A program made the translations under genes and the position numbers. This document shows, piece by piece, positions 7,845 through 16,477 of a stretch of 40,063 bases of DNA. The stretch is from Acetobacterium wieringae (GTDB lineage Bacteria; Bacillota; Clostridia; Eubacteriales; Eubacteriaceae). The notes below the pieces were generated by a model. The model was given only the letters and a program-made list of their open reading frames with translations, was not told the origin of the DNA and searched no databases. Location of the stretch: assembly GCF_001766835.1 (NCBI RefSeq), contig NZ_LKEU01000021.1, positions 1 through 40,063 on the forward strand, written 5' to 3'. The stretch's first letter is position 1, and each line of letters starts with the position of its first letter.

Positions 7845-7937
7845 CCAGGAGAAACGATCAAGGACATTATCACAGAGACAATCGACAATTTATGCAGAAA
7901 TAATATGATCGGATATTATGTGGAAACCCTCCCATAA
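7845..7937 (+). other. Short decayed coding piece with an in-frame stop
   Basis: A frame reading IKDIITETIDNLCRNN and GYYVETLP stops at TAA 7935-7937. Reading through it continues LYELIQKL in the same frame, so a nonsense change in a former gene is possible. There is no start codon with a ribosome site. Family unknown. The rest of 7735-7951 holds nothing else I can name, except a weak partial palindrome near 7766-7790. Confidence 0.25.
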
Positions 7938-7951
7938 TTATATGAACTGAT

Positions 7952-8112
7952 TCAAAAATTGATGATGCGGGCCATTGTGGCAATATCCTCAGAAGCCATT
8001 GCAAATTTTGACTTCTCAATAAGAATATTTTTGCCTGTCATAATATAAGACGGCATCACCCGAATATTCCCATAATAGATTTCGCTATTTCGCAACTTGT
8101 AGGTGGCAACCG
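7952..8112 (-). pseudogene. 3' part of a uracil-DNA glycosylase-family gene, split by IS66
   Basis: Minus-strand frame ending at 7952 and reading TYKLRNSEIYYGNIRVMPSY, then IMTGKNILIEKSK and a C-terminal helix. It is cut at 8112 by the left end of the IS66 element. Its missing 5' part is at 10725-11169; joining the two at the single-copy target sequence restores one frame (VIPA, VATYKLRN). Confidence 0.75.
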
Positions 8113-8198
8113 GTAAGCGATTCATAAGATGGCGTAGTGCAAAACAATTCGAATTATTGTAGACTAACCTAAAGTACGTTCGGGAGGTTAAGAATACA

Positions 8199-8528
8199 AT
8201 GGACGAATCAAAAAGACAGCTTTGGGAAGCGCGTTTTGAAGAACAGGCAAACAGTGGAATGACCGTCGACGCCTGGTGTACCTCAAAGCAGCTTAACAAA
8301 TATACCTACTATTATTGGAAGCAGCGGATCCGAAAGGCGAAAATGGAGCCGATGGAGAAAGACACTACAGCGCCACTGTTTGCAAAACTGGAGATGCCGT
8401 CGGTTTCTGATGAGAGAACAACGAAGGTGGGACTGATTATCCGATGGCGGGGTTTTGAGCTGGTTCTGTCGGATCCCTATGATATCTCTCTGGCAACACA
8501 GTTTATCAGGCAGCTTTCGCAGTCATGA
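8199..8528 (+). CDS. tnpA: IS66 accessory protein TnpA
   Basis: A 109-residue small helical protein with the YTYYYWKQRIRKAK segment (residues 36-49), typical of the helix-turn-helix in IS66 first-position proteins. GGGAGG lies about 9 bp before the ATG. Its last codon overlaps the start of tnpB, as in most IS66 elements. It is needed for transposition but is not the catalytic subunit. Confidence 0.85.
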   Translation: MDESKRQLWEARFEEQANSGMTVDAWCTSKQLNKYTYYYWKQRIRKAKMEPMEKDTTAPLFAKLEMPSVSDERTTKVGLIIRWRGFELVLSDPYDISLATQFIRQLSQS

Positions 8529-8899
8529 TGGATCGGTTTATCAAAGACACCACCCATATTTATATCGCGTGTGGAGCCACTGACTTCAGAAAACAGATGG
8601 ATGGCCTGGCCGTCGTTGTTAATACGGAGTTCAAGCTAGATCCATTCGCTGACAAATGTGCCTTTATCTTCTGCAACCGGAAAAGAAATGCCCTTAAAGT
8701 TTTACGTTACGACGGAAACGGCTTCATTCTGGCCAGCAAGAAGCTGCTGAATGGCATGAAATTTCAGTGGCCCAGAACCCCATCGGAAGTCAGAGAAATA
8801 AGCGGCCAGCAGGTTCAGTGGTTGCTTCAGGGGCTTGAAATCGAGCAGAAAAAAGCCCTTCAGCCGGTGTCGATGACGCTTGAAAACAGTTGCTTTTAA
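8525..8899 (+). CDS. tnpB: IS66 accessory protein TnpB (Orf2)
   Basis: A 124-residue protein of the IS66 Orf2 family with the hallmark THIYIACGATDFRKQMDGLA near the N-terminus and the block NALKVLRYDGNGFILASKKL. ATG 8525 or 8528 can serve as start; the gene overlaps the tnpA stop. The end (VSMTLENSCF) lies in the normal size range. Function in transposition is known genetically but not biochemically. Confidence 0.88.
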   Translation: MMDRFIKDTTHIYIACGATDFRKQMDGLAVVVNTEFKLDPFADKCAFIFCNRKRNALKVLRYDGNGFILASKKLLNGMKFQWPRTPSEVREISGQQVQWLLQGLEIEQKKALQPVSMTLENSCF

Positions 8900-8997
8900 C
8901 CGCTTCAAAAAAGCGCAAATAAATTTAGAAAATGGCTTTATAAAGGCGTTTTCAAGTTATTTTATTGCCGATAATTGTAGCATTCCGACGCTGAAAA

Positions 8998-9006
8998 TGG
9001 TATAAT
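8998..9006 (+). promoter_or_regulatory. Extended -10 promoter before tnpC
   Basis: TGGTATAAT lies 33 bp before tnpC in the 139-bp gap after tnpB. GGTATAATAATACC is also a short palindrome. This would allow tnpC expression apart from tnpAB. Confidence 0.4.
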
Positions 9007-9038
9007 AATACCAATAAAAAGCAAAGGAATGGATACGG

Positions 9039-10661
9039 ATGACGGGACAAGAAGAACTGCTACTACTCCGGGCGCTGGTGGAAAAACAGAAAGAAGAACT
9101 GGCCGCCAAAGACGAAATCATTGCCAAACAGAATATCCGGATTGAAAACATGGTGCAGGCACTTCTGCAGGCCAGAAAAAAGCTGTTTGGCCCCTCCACC
9201 GAAACAACAAAAAGCCTGGATGGCCAGCTATCCCTGTTTGAAACAGCGCAGGAACTTGCCAAAGAACTGTTTGGTGAACAGCAAAAAATAACCGTCCCCA
9301 GTCATACCCGGAAAGCCCGCCAACCCGGAGTTCGACAGGAAATGCTGGCCGGTCTTCCAAAAGAGATCGAAGAGTATATTATTCCGGACGATGAGGTCTG
9401 CTCCAAATGTGGTGAGGATCTGATGATCATCGGCAAGCGAATTGTCCGAACCGAAGTGACCTATGAACCGGCCAAGCTGAAGGTGAAGCAGATTGTGCAG
9501 CAGATTGCCAAATGCACCCAGTGCGGAAAAGAAGGCAGTGAGAACCCGAAGGATCATTTTCAGAAAGCCGCCATCCCAGTGCCGGTACTCTCACATTCCA
9601 TTGCCACACCATCATTGGTGGCCCAGGTCATGTATCAGAAGTTTGCCATGGGGATGCCTTTTGCCCGTCAGGAAAAAGACTGGTACCGGTTGGGACTGAT
9701 TCTATCCCGGTCAAACATGGCCAACTGGACTAACCGCTGCAGCGAAGAATGGCTGACCCCGGTTTACGAACGTATTCACGCCGAACTGCTTTCCTGTGAG
9801 GTACTGCATATGGATGAGACACGAATCCAGTGCAATCGGGAAGATGGTAAAAAAGCCAGCAGCGATTCCTATATGTGGGTAATCCGGAGTGGGGCATGCG
9901 AGCATATCCAGGCCGTTTTATTCCATTACTCCCCCAGTCGTAAAAGGGAGATCGCCAGGCAGTTGCTTTCCGGGTTCCGGGGCTATTTAACGACGGATGC
10001 CTATTCTGCCTATGAAAAAGTGGAAAATATCCGGCGCAACTTATGCTGGTCGCACTGTCGCCGTTATTATATCGACAGCATTCCCCTGACCAGCAATGGG
10101 AAAGAAATTCCGGGTTCAAAGGGTGCCGAAGGCCGGGCGTTCATCGACCTGCTTTTTAAAGTTGAGAACGAAATAAAGGATCTTTCTTATGAGGAGATCA
10201 GAGAACAGCGTCAGGAGCGGTCACGCCCCATCCTTGATGCCTTTTGGTCGTGGGTTAACGAGACTGCGGCCATTCCAACAACAAATGAAAAGTTGACAGC
10301 GGCTCTGAACTACTCCAGAAACCAGAAGAAATATCTGGAAACCTTCCTGGAAGACGGACGTCTTCCCATCTCCAATAATCTCTGTGAGGCCAGCATCAGG
10401 CCTTTTGCGACAGGTCGCCGCGCCTGGCTTTTTGCCGATTCACCCAAAGGTGCCACGGCCAATGCGGTTCTCTACACGCTGGTGGAATCCGCCCGGGCTA
10501 ATGAGCTTGATGTTTACGAATATTTAAATTACCTTTTGACCGAAATCCCTAACAGTGACTATCTGCACCAGCCGGAAGTTCTCGAAAAATACCTGCCATG
10601 GTCTCAGGAATTGCCTGAGGTGTGTAGACTCAATCATAACTACAAAAAGTGCCTCAAATAA
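9039..10661 (+). CDS. tnpC: IS66-family transposase TnpC
   Basis: A 540-residue transposase. The N-terminal coiled coil (residues 5-50) includes the LALLQARKKLFG-like segment where IS66 transposases begin. A zinc-binding block has C121-x2-C124 and C159-x2-C162. DDE residues are Asp259 (LHMDETRIQ), Asp320 (LTTDAYSAY) and Glu450 (ISNNLCEASIRPF). The C-terminal IS66 domain is complete. The gene is intact and the element has clean ends, so the copy may be active. Confidence 0.93.
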   Translation: MTGQEELLLLRALVEKQKEELAAKDEIIAKQNIRIENMVQALLQARKKLFGPSTETTKSLDGQLSLFETAQELAKELFGEQQKITVPSHTRKARQPGVRQEMLAGLPKEIEEYIIPDDEVCSKCGEDLMIIGKRIVRTEVTYEPAKLKVKQIVQQIAKCTQCGKEGSENPKDHFQKAAIPVPVLSHSIATPSLVAQVMYQKFAMGMPFARQEKDWYRLGLILSRSNMANWTNRCSEEWLTPVYERIHAELLSCEVLHMDETRIQCNREDGKKASSDSYMWVIRSGACEHIQAVLFHYSPSRKREIARQLLSGFRGYLTTDAYSAYEKVENIRRNLCWSHCRRYYIDSIPLTSNGKEIPGSKGAEGRAFIDLLFKVENEIKDLSYEEIREQRQERSRPILDAFWSWVNETAAIPTTNEKLTAALNYSRNQKKYLETFLEDGRLPISNNLCEASIRPFATGRRAWLFADSPKGATANAVLYTLVESARANELDVYEYLNYLLTEIPNSDYLHQPEVLEKYLPWSQELPEVCRLNHNYKKCLK

Positions 10662-10724
10662 TGATGACATCAGTATAGCAGGTTTGGATCAGACTTGCTA
10701 TACGTCATCTTTTGAGGCACTTAC

Positions 10725-11169
10725 TGGCAACCGCCGGAATGACATTTTTCTTGGTTGTCTTTTTGGCCAACATGCTAAACGCTTTTTTGGCAACGTCGCC
10801 CATGAGCATAATTACTTTGACATTTGGGAATAAGGAAAGCTCTTTTTCCAGGTAGGGTAAGCTATTTTGGATACTGTTTTTTTTAATTGTGTAATCTGAC
10901 TTAGGTGTTTTGACTGCGTTTGTAATATAGACACCCATGTGCAAGATATCCTGGATATCCTTGACTGGCAATCCAGACTTTTGAAAAAGTGGTATCGTTG
11001 TTGTCAAGTAATCGGCATCACGCTGTCCGTAAAAATCTTGAGTGGGGTCGGCTGGAACGACCTCGTTTATCATGATTGTCTTGATTTTCAGGGGATCAAG
11101 CTCTATATCATTTAACTGGATATTTTCTGCAACGCCAACTGCTTTTTCTAATTCGGCTCTCACATTCAT
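10725..11169 (-). pseudogene. 5' part of a uracil-DNA glycosylase-family gene, split by IS66
   Basis: Begins at ATG 11169 with AAGGAG 8 bp upstream; the more distal start at 11247 lacks such a site. The UDG-superfamily motif 1 is MINEVVPADPTQDFYGQ, followed by HMGVYITNAVKTPKS and the strand-rich NVKVIMLMGDVAKKAF. After the codons VIPA the IS66 end begins and the frame stops early at 10705. The intact ancestor would be about 200 residues. Enzymes of this superfamily remove uracil or related bases from DNA. As it stands the protein lacks its last 54 residues, so activity is unlikely. Confidence 0.8.
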
Positions 11170-11260
11170 TTTTAATACTCCTTTGAAGTCATCTAATGGC
11201 GGTTTTGTGTTTTTCTGTTTGAACGGATGCACTTTTTTGAATAACAACGTAGAGATCTGT

Positions 11261-11803
11261 TTATTGGTGCGTCTTATCGAGAAACGCTTTTACCGCCGCA
11301 TTGACCTGTTCAGGACGTTCAAGCGGCAGGATATGCCCTGCGTTCGGAATGACTTCCAACTCGGCTTTTGTGCCACTGTCGGTAACCCGTTTTACCGCGT
11401 TGGCAATCTCAAACTGCTTCACCAGAACACTGTCCGCTCCTCTTAGCCAGAGTGTCGGACATTTAATCAACGGAAGCCGGTCAAGAAGGGTCCACTTTAA
11501 TCGGAACGGTCCGATGCAGCTCAACTGCCAGTCGTCCATGTCATTTTCGCCATAGTGATATTTACCCTTTATCTCATCCTCAAGAATTGAAGTCAATCGG
11601 TCCGGATCCGTTGGTTTTGAACCACCCACATAAATAGACTCCAGCAATTTTCTCATCGCCGCATGGTCTTTCTTAATATACCTTCGGTTAAGCATCCTAA
11701 GCATACCGGGGATCTTTATGTAAAGCCATACGATAAATTGCGAATCGACCGTTTCGCTCAAGCCGCCCGGCACATTCTCAACACCATTTGATATTTTTTC
11801 GCA
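11261..11803 (-). pseudogene. Alpha/beta hydrolase lacking its N-terminal half
   Basis: The frame opens after a TGA at 11804-11806 and has no ribosome site at the GTG 11773. It carries the lid helices (TVDSQFIVWLYIKIPGMLRM), the acid loop (LWLRGADSVLV) and the catalytic His region (NAGHILPLERPEQVNAAVKA) of alpha/beta hydrolases. The oxyanion HG motif and the nucleophile G-x-S-x-G are missing, so about 100 residues are lost. It starts 7-10 bp after the HD-GYP stop, which marks a deletion junction. Inactive as read. Confidence 0.75.
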
Positions 11804-11812
11804 TCAATCGTA

Positions 11813-14083
11813 TCATTCATTCTGGGGTTCAAAATCTGGGTTTAAAATATTATCGTTGATCATTTCCAGCATTACATCAACAAGCATGGGGTCAAACTGC
11901 GTTCCCCGACCATTCTTAAGTTCATAAATTATATAATCTCTGGTTTGTCGTTCGCGGTATGGTCTGGTGCTGTTCATAGCATCAACGGCGTCGGCTATTC
12001 CAATAATTCGTGCCTCAATAGGGATTTTTTCTCCAATCAAACCATAGGCATATCCAGTCCCATCAAAGCGCTCGTGATGATAAAGAGCTCCTTCTGAAAC
12101 CTTTTCAATCGCTGTGAAATCTTTTAAAATAATACTTCCGATTTCGACATGTTTTTTTATCTGTTCATATTCCTCCTCGGTCAATGCATTTCGCTTCAAT
12201 AGTAATGCATCTGGGATGCCAATTTTGCCAATATCATGAACGAGGGCTATATTATAAAGATTTTCCACCTTTTTTTCTGACCAGCCCAGACGTCGTGCCA
12301 TTTCTGCTGAATACTCCGATACCCGTTCGGAGTGTCTGCAAGTGTATTCATCTCTTGCGTCCAACGCATTATTGACCGACAGAATAGTTTGCAGTAAGAT
12401 ACTTTCCACTTTTGCATGCTCTGCCTGAACCGCTTCCTGCAAATCTCTATTTGCCATCATCACCTTATAATGTGCTTCTTGAAGTTCTTTTTCCCGATTT
12501 CTTTCGATTCGTAAAATATCGGTAACATCACTGCATTGAAGGTAATAGATCAGATTACTTCGATCAATTGTCTGAACAAACATTTTTTTTAATTGCCCAT
12601 TCGGAAGTTCACAAACATGAAAAAAAGATCCATCTTCTCCACAGCGCTCATTAATATAATTTACAATACCATCCTGGCTGGAAAATTCTTGTCCAAAATA
12701 ACGTGCAAATTGCTGAAAGCCCCGAGACGATTTAAAATACGCTTTTAGATTGACATCGAAATTTTTCCGATTCTGATCCTGGCCTTTGCCGAAAATAAAC
12801 CGGCATTTATTAGCCGACAAATCAATATAGGCAATATAGTCATGTTCATTTTTGATGATTTGCGTCATCATCATATCAGCCACTAACTCATCAGTGACGT
12901 TTTCTTCCCACACTTTGATGAATATTTTTCCGCTATCCGGGGATTTCATCATCGTAATTTCCAGGGCAATATAGATCCGCCCCTCTTTTGTCTGAAGTGT
13001 GAGGGTTCTATTTCTTGGGTATGATCTGCTTTCATATCTAAAGATCATATGCTCTTTTTGACAGATATTGAAAAAATAGTCATCTTCTTTCACAATAGAT
13101 TTTCGATGCAGACAATTTATGTAATTATCAAAGGTCTTTCCATCATTTGTACTGTCATAAATAAAATCATGTCCTTCATCAAGGATCGCTTCATTTTGAG
13201 TGAAATTCCATACCCGAAAACCCCTGTACCCATTTTGATAGAATGGAAGCTTGTTGGTGCTTCCTGTAAACATGATGTTGTTAAAAGCCACCCGTTTATG
13301 TCGAAGCATATTGTCCTGGTTAATTTCTGAATCCCCCGTTTGATATTCATAAAAATATATTGTATAGGCAGGTTTATCATTCCAAGATGAGGAAATAACA
13401 TTTACCTCCAGATTTCTATGCGTATTCGGTTCCTCAATCACTTTTGGCCCTATGTCAACCATATCAAATATTTTTTTCATTGAGTTAGGAAAATCGCTAT
13501 AAAAATACTGTTGAAATGTCATTCCACTGTCATAGTTGATTTTAGGTGGGAGCATGCGACATACAGCTTTATTAAAATAGAGTAATTGTTTTTCTTTTCT
13601 GGAGACCACCACCATTGCACCCATATTTTCATCGAAAAAACGTGTTTTTGGTGATTCAAACTCCTGTAACGTCTGTATTAATATCTGTTCTGAATCTGTG
13701 ATATCAAGATATTCAATAAAAGCCAGATTCGTACCATCTTCCATCAGTCGAAATTGTCCAACTGCATGGACATAGCGGTATTCATTCTGACCATATAACT
13801 TGGTGCGATATGTAATATCATAGGAATCTTGTTTGGTTGCAAAACGGTAACCAAGTCTAGCCAGCATTTCGGCATCATCAGGATGAACATTTCCAAACAT
13901 ATTGTTGTTAAAATGATCAATAAGTTGACTTCGTTCTTCACCTATAAAATTACACAAGCCGTCTGATACCAACAAAGTAACTACTTTACCATTAATATAC
14001 TGAAATATACCAAGAGGCATTGGAAACATCTCATATGCTGCTCTATGGTCATTTGAAAAGAGATATACCTGCCCACTACTCAT
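11813..14083 (-). CDS. PAS-containing HD-GYP phosphodiesterase-like sensor
   Basis: A 756-residue cytoplasmic protein. The first 130 residues form a PAS domain (FQYINGK, FGNVHPDDAEML, YRTKLYGQNEYRYVHAVGQF). Residues 150-520 hold further PAS-like sensory folds of low similarity, then a coiled linker (525-560) leads to an HD-GYP domain. The domain has H584 (CRHSERV), H616-D617 (VHDIGKIGIPD) and H669-H670 (HHERFDGTGYAYG). The GYP tripeptide itself reads GYA at 677-679, a frequent variant. HD-GYP proteins hydrolyse cyclic di-GMP or related dinucleotides; the metal ligands are present, so activity is likely. No membrane segment is seen. GAGGAG lies 8 bp before the ATG. Confidence 0.88.
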   Translation of the reverse strand: MSSGQVYLFSNDHRAAYEMFPMPLGIFQYINGKVVTLLVSDGLCNFIGEERSQLIDHFNNNMFGNVHPDDAEMLARLGYRFATKQDSYDITYRTKLYGQNEYRYVHAVGQFRLMEDGTNLAFIEYLDITDSEQILIQTLQEFESPKTRFFDENMGAMVVVSRKEKQLLYFNKAVCRMLPPKINYDSGMTFQQYFYSDFPNSMKKIFDMVDIGPKVIEEPNTHRNLEVNVISSSWNDKPAYTIYFYEYQTGDSEINQDNMLRHKRVAFNNIMFTGSTNKLPFYQNGYRGFRVWNFTQNEAILDEGHDFIYDSTNDGKTFDNYINCLHRKSIVKEDDYFFNICQKEHMIFRYESRSYPRNRTLTLQTKEGRIYIALEITMMKSPDSGKIFIKVWEENVTDELVADMMMTQIIKNEHDYIAYIDLSANKCRFIFGKGQDQNRKNFDVNLKAYFKSSRGFQQFARYFGQEFSSQDGIVNYINERCGEDGSFFHVCELPNGQLKKMFVQTIDRSNLIYYLQCSDVTDILRIERNREKELQEAHYKVMMANRDLQEAVQAEHAKVESILLQTILSVNNALDARDEYTCRHSERVSEYSAEMARRLGWSEKKVENLYNIALVHDIGKIGIPDALLLKRNALTEEEYEQIKKHVEIGSIILKDFTAIEKVSEGALYHHERFDGTGYAYGLIGEKIPIEARIIGIADAVDAMNSTRPYRERQTRDYIIYELKNGRGTQFDPMLVDVMLEMINDNILNPDFEPQNE

Positions 14084-14328
14084 CGTGCTCTCCTCATAAA
14101 TATAGTATATATTTTCGACTTTGCAAATATACTATCATATTATTAAACGTTTGAATATTTAATTTTGGAAGAGAATTAGAGTTACATTCGATTTGATGTA
14201 ATCGTTTTTTATTCTGCTGTAAACGTTTGTCTGCATTAAAATACGATTCATCATTTTGGTAGCTTTTATCTTACAAGGATACACATTTAACGTTCGAAAG
14301 AGAAACTTTAAATCATTAATTTCAATTG

Positions 14329-14352
14329 ATGACATAAACGTCCCCTTGTCAT
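14329..14352 (-). repeat. Palindromic repeat copy R4 (24-bp variant)
   Basis: Starts ATGACATAAACG and ends TCCCCTTGTCAT; the ATGACA/TGTCAT arms are perfect and the core is 3 bp shorter than usual. Confidence 0.6.
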
Positions 14353-14775
14353 CCGTTTGTGCGTTTTTGGCAGAAAAAGAAAAATTTCTTTTGTAGCACG
14401 TTATTTTGATAAACTTTTCAGTAACTTGCATCGAAAAAATGAGGGGCGTTGCCGCAGAAACCATTATTATATGGTATAATGAAACAAATTGCTGTGGGAA
14501 GATTTAAATGGACATAAATAAAATTTAAGCAGATTGCAATTATTCATACCAGTTTAAATAAAGTGTCGGGCCTGTTTTTCTTTTTCTGCCCGATCGTCTA
14601 CCCTTTTTTTGGGTAATCGTCTGCTTATCATAACGGGATTTCTGGCTTTTTTTGCAGCAATTGAAGAGTTCCTGATTATCCTTACATCAAAAACGCTGAA
14701 TTTAAACAGAACAAGCATTTTCTCTAGGCAGTAAAGCGGGGTGCGATCAAATGTAATTGGATCGAAGTGGAAAAA

Positions 14776-14802
14776 ATGACATGGGGAGATTTCGATTGTC
14801 AT
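14776..14802 (+). repeat. Palindromic repeat copy R5 with a second partial copy
   Basis: Starts ATGACATGGGG and ends TTTCGATTGTCAT, with perfect arms. A second partial copy follows (GCGCTTCGTTTGTGATATAT near 14818-14837) that keeps the core and the GTGATATA segment of the repeat-borne promoter. The DUF7000 gene starts 73 bp after it. Confidence 0.65.
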
Positions 14803-14874
14803 GCCCTTGTCTTGCGGGCGCTTCGTTTGTGATATATTTAAAACAGCTAAATCAAATTTGTTGGAGGTAAAAGG

Positions 14875-15357
14875 ATGAAAACGATTAACGAACAAATAGC
14901 GGCGTATACTCAGCAGTTGCAGCAAGGTGAAATCCAAATTGCATACAAAGGGATATTGGCATTTATAGGTAAATTAAGAGCCGCTTTTATTAAAAAATAC
15001 CCACATTACGATGTCAGCAACATTTATCAGGGATATCTGGACATGTCCTATTTTTCTTTGAGTACGAAGCCATTAAAAGAAAAAGGTTTAAAAATTGCGA
15101 TTGTGTATTTACATGAAAAAGGGTCTTTCGAGGTATGGCTTTCGGCGCGGAATCGCAATATTGCCAGGACACATCAATCAATACTTGATAGCCTTTCAGA
15201 TGAAATAAGTGTATTTCATGATAAAAATAATCAGGACGCTGTCGCTGAATGCATATTGACAGGCACACCAGATTTTGAAGATCAGGCGCTCTTGATCGAT
15301 ACGATTGATTATGGAGTTGAGAAATTTGTTGCGGCGATAGTCAATCGTATAAAATAA
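14875..15357 (+). CDS. DUF7000-like uncharacterised protein
   Basis: A 160-residue soluble protein. The block INEQIAAYTQQLQQGEIQIA at the N-terminus, then YKGILAFIGKLRAAF and LKIAIVYLHEKGSFEVWLSA, matches a widespread uncharacterised family that I know as DUF7000. No catalytic motif, membrane segment or signal peptide is visible. GGAGG lies 7 bp before the ATG. It stands alone behind repeat R5, 41 bp before the immunity-protein gene in the same direction, so the two may be cotranscribed. Function unknown. Confidence 0.7.
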   Translation: MKTINEQIAAYTQQLQQGEIQIAYKGILAFIGKLRAAFIKKYPHYDVSNIYQGYLDMSYFSLSTKPLKEKGLKIAIVYLHEKGSFEVWLSARNRNIARTHQSILDSLSDEISVFHDKNNQDAVAECILTGTPDFEDQALLIDTIDYGVEKFVAAIVNRIK

Positions 15358-15398
15358 AAAGTTGATGCTGACTATGCCTGACAAGAAGGGGAATAACC

Positions 15399-15926
15399 AT
15401 GCCGAAAACGAGAAAAATGCTATGTGACTGGAAAGCGCCTTATATTCAATCGCTGATGAGGTTAATTGAAACGCAGAGTAAAGAAACCCTTGCAAACTGG
15501 GCCATTACTTATTGTGAAGAGAGGCTACTACCATTATGGGAGCGGGACTATCCGGATGATCTGCGACCACAGCAGGCTTTGAAGGCGGCTCGAGAATGGT
15601 TGTCAGGGACGATTAAACTGCCCCAGGCAAAAAAGAAAATTCTCGCCTGTCATGGCGCTGCCCGTGATGCAGAGGGAAATCCGGTGGCGCAAGCGGCGGC
15701 CCGGGCCATTGGTCAATCGGCATCGACCATTCATTCCGCCCGGCATTGTATCGGTTTGGCTTTTTATGGCGCTTTGGCAGTCGCCTATGATCAGCTCGGG
15801 ACAGCGGCAAGCTGGGATGAAATTGAACACTGTGCCGCCGCAGAGTGTGGTCGTATCGAAGCCGCTTTGCGCAGTATGGCAGTGGAGCATGAAAGAAACC
15901 CGGCAAAAATCAACTGGAACTGTTAA
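15399..15926 (+). CDS. Imm5-like putative immunity protein
   Basis: A 175-residue alpha-helical protein. The conserved segment ACHGAARD, then AAARAIGQSASTIHSARHCI, GLAFYGALAVAYDQLG and CAAAECGRIEAAL, is that of proteins annotated as putative immunity proteins (Imm5-type) of polymorphic toxin systems. No toxin gene is next to it, so it may be an orphan immunity gene or have another task. GAAGGGG lies about 8 bp before the ATG. The neighbour upstream is the DUF7000 gene. Confidence 0.7.
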   Translation: MPKTRKMLCDWKAPYIQSLMRLIETQSKETLANWAITYCEERLLPLWERDYPDDLRPQQALKAAREWLSGTIKLPQAKKKILACHGAARDAEGNPVAQAAARAIGQSASTIHSARHCIGLAFYGALAVAYDQLGTAASWDEIEHCAAAECGRIEAALRSMAVEHERNPAKINWNC

Positions 15927-16036
15927 ATCGGACAAAGCGCAAAAAAAGGGAAACAGGTGGGATTGCAGAAAGAAGATCTTTGGGAACTGGCGGGAAGTGT
16001 CCCCTTATCATGATTAAAGTACTGGAGGTATTGAAA

Positions 16037-16456
16037 ATGATGAAGACTGCTGTCATTTATGCAACGAAAACCAAACATTCAAAAAAATTGGCGGAAGCGA
16101 TCGGTTTATTTTTGAATACTACAGCCCAAGATATCGCTAAGAATCCGGCATTGGATGATGTCGATTTGCTTTTTATCGTTGGCGGTATTTATGGGGGTGC
16201 CAGTATGCCAGAATTATTGTCATACATAAAAACGTTTGAGGCACCCATGCCCAAATATGCAGCGTTGGTAACAAGCTGCGCTTCAGGCAGTCAAAGGCAG
16301 ATTGCGGTATGCAATATACTTGAAGAAAAGGGAATAAAAGTTCTTGACGAATTTGTTTGCAAGGGTAGGATATTATTTGTTTCCGCAACGCATCCAAACG
16401 CAGAGGATTTAAAAGCAGCAATCGACTTTGCACAAAAAATTGTAGCTGGGGTCTAA
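16037..16456 (+). CDS. Flavodoxin-family protein
   Basis: A short flavodoxin-like protein of 139 residues. MKTAVIYATKTKHSKKLAEA gives the first strand and phosphate-binding loop, and LLFIVGGIYGGASMPEL and ALVTSCASGS give the later FMN-contact loops. ATG 16037 has GGAGG 8 bp upstream; the frame is open back to 15980 but without a good site. Probably an FMN-binding electron carrier or menaquinone-type oxidoreductase relative; partner unknown. The 110-bp gap before it contains GTGTCCCCTTATCATG, a possible worn fragment of the palindromic repeat. Confidence 0.8.
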   Translation: MMKTAVIYATKTKHSKKLAEAIGLFLNTTAQDIAKNPALDDVDLLFIVGGIYGGASMPELLSYIKTFEAPMPKYAALVTSCASGSQRQIAVCNILEEKGIKVLDEFVCKGRILFVSATHPNAEDLKAAIDFAQKIVAGV

Positions 16457-16477
16457 AATAAGTTTTTCAATCAACGA

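Larger units (their letters stand above)
8113..10724 (+). mobile_element. Complete IS66-family insertion sequence (2612 bp)
   Basis: The left end starts GTAAGCGATTCATAAGATGG. The right end, read in reverse, starts GTAAGTGCCTCAAAAGATG and continues with the same spaced matches (CGTA, GCAA). The sequence TGGCAACCG is present at 8104-8112 and 10725-10733; IS66 elements usually make 8-bp duplications, so one base may be chance. Three genes tnpA, tnpB and tnpC follow in the standard order. It interrupts a uracil-DNA glycosylase-family gene. Confidence 0.92.
14084..14874. other. 791-bp gap with two repeats and an orphan promoter
   Basis: No convincing gene. The gap holds the HD-GYP leader, repeat copies R4 (14329-14352) and R5 (14776-14802), an extended -10 element TGGTATAAT at 14472-14480 with no gene behind it, and small hairpins such as TCGGGC/GCCCGA at 14567-14594 and TACCC-T7-GGGTA near 14609. 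Two minus-strand frames of about 100 codons cross the repeats and look accidental. Confidence 0.5.

Noticed and set aside
14159..14937. Two minus-strand frames of 101 and 127 codons
   Set aside because: They read through both palindromic repeats and the DUF7000 start, have no ribosome site and match no family.
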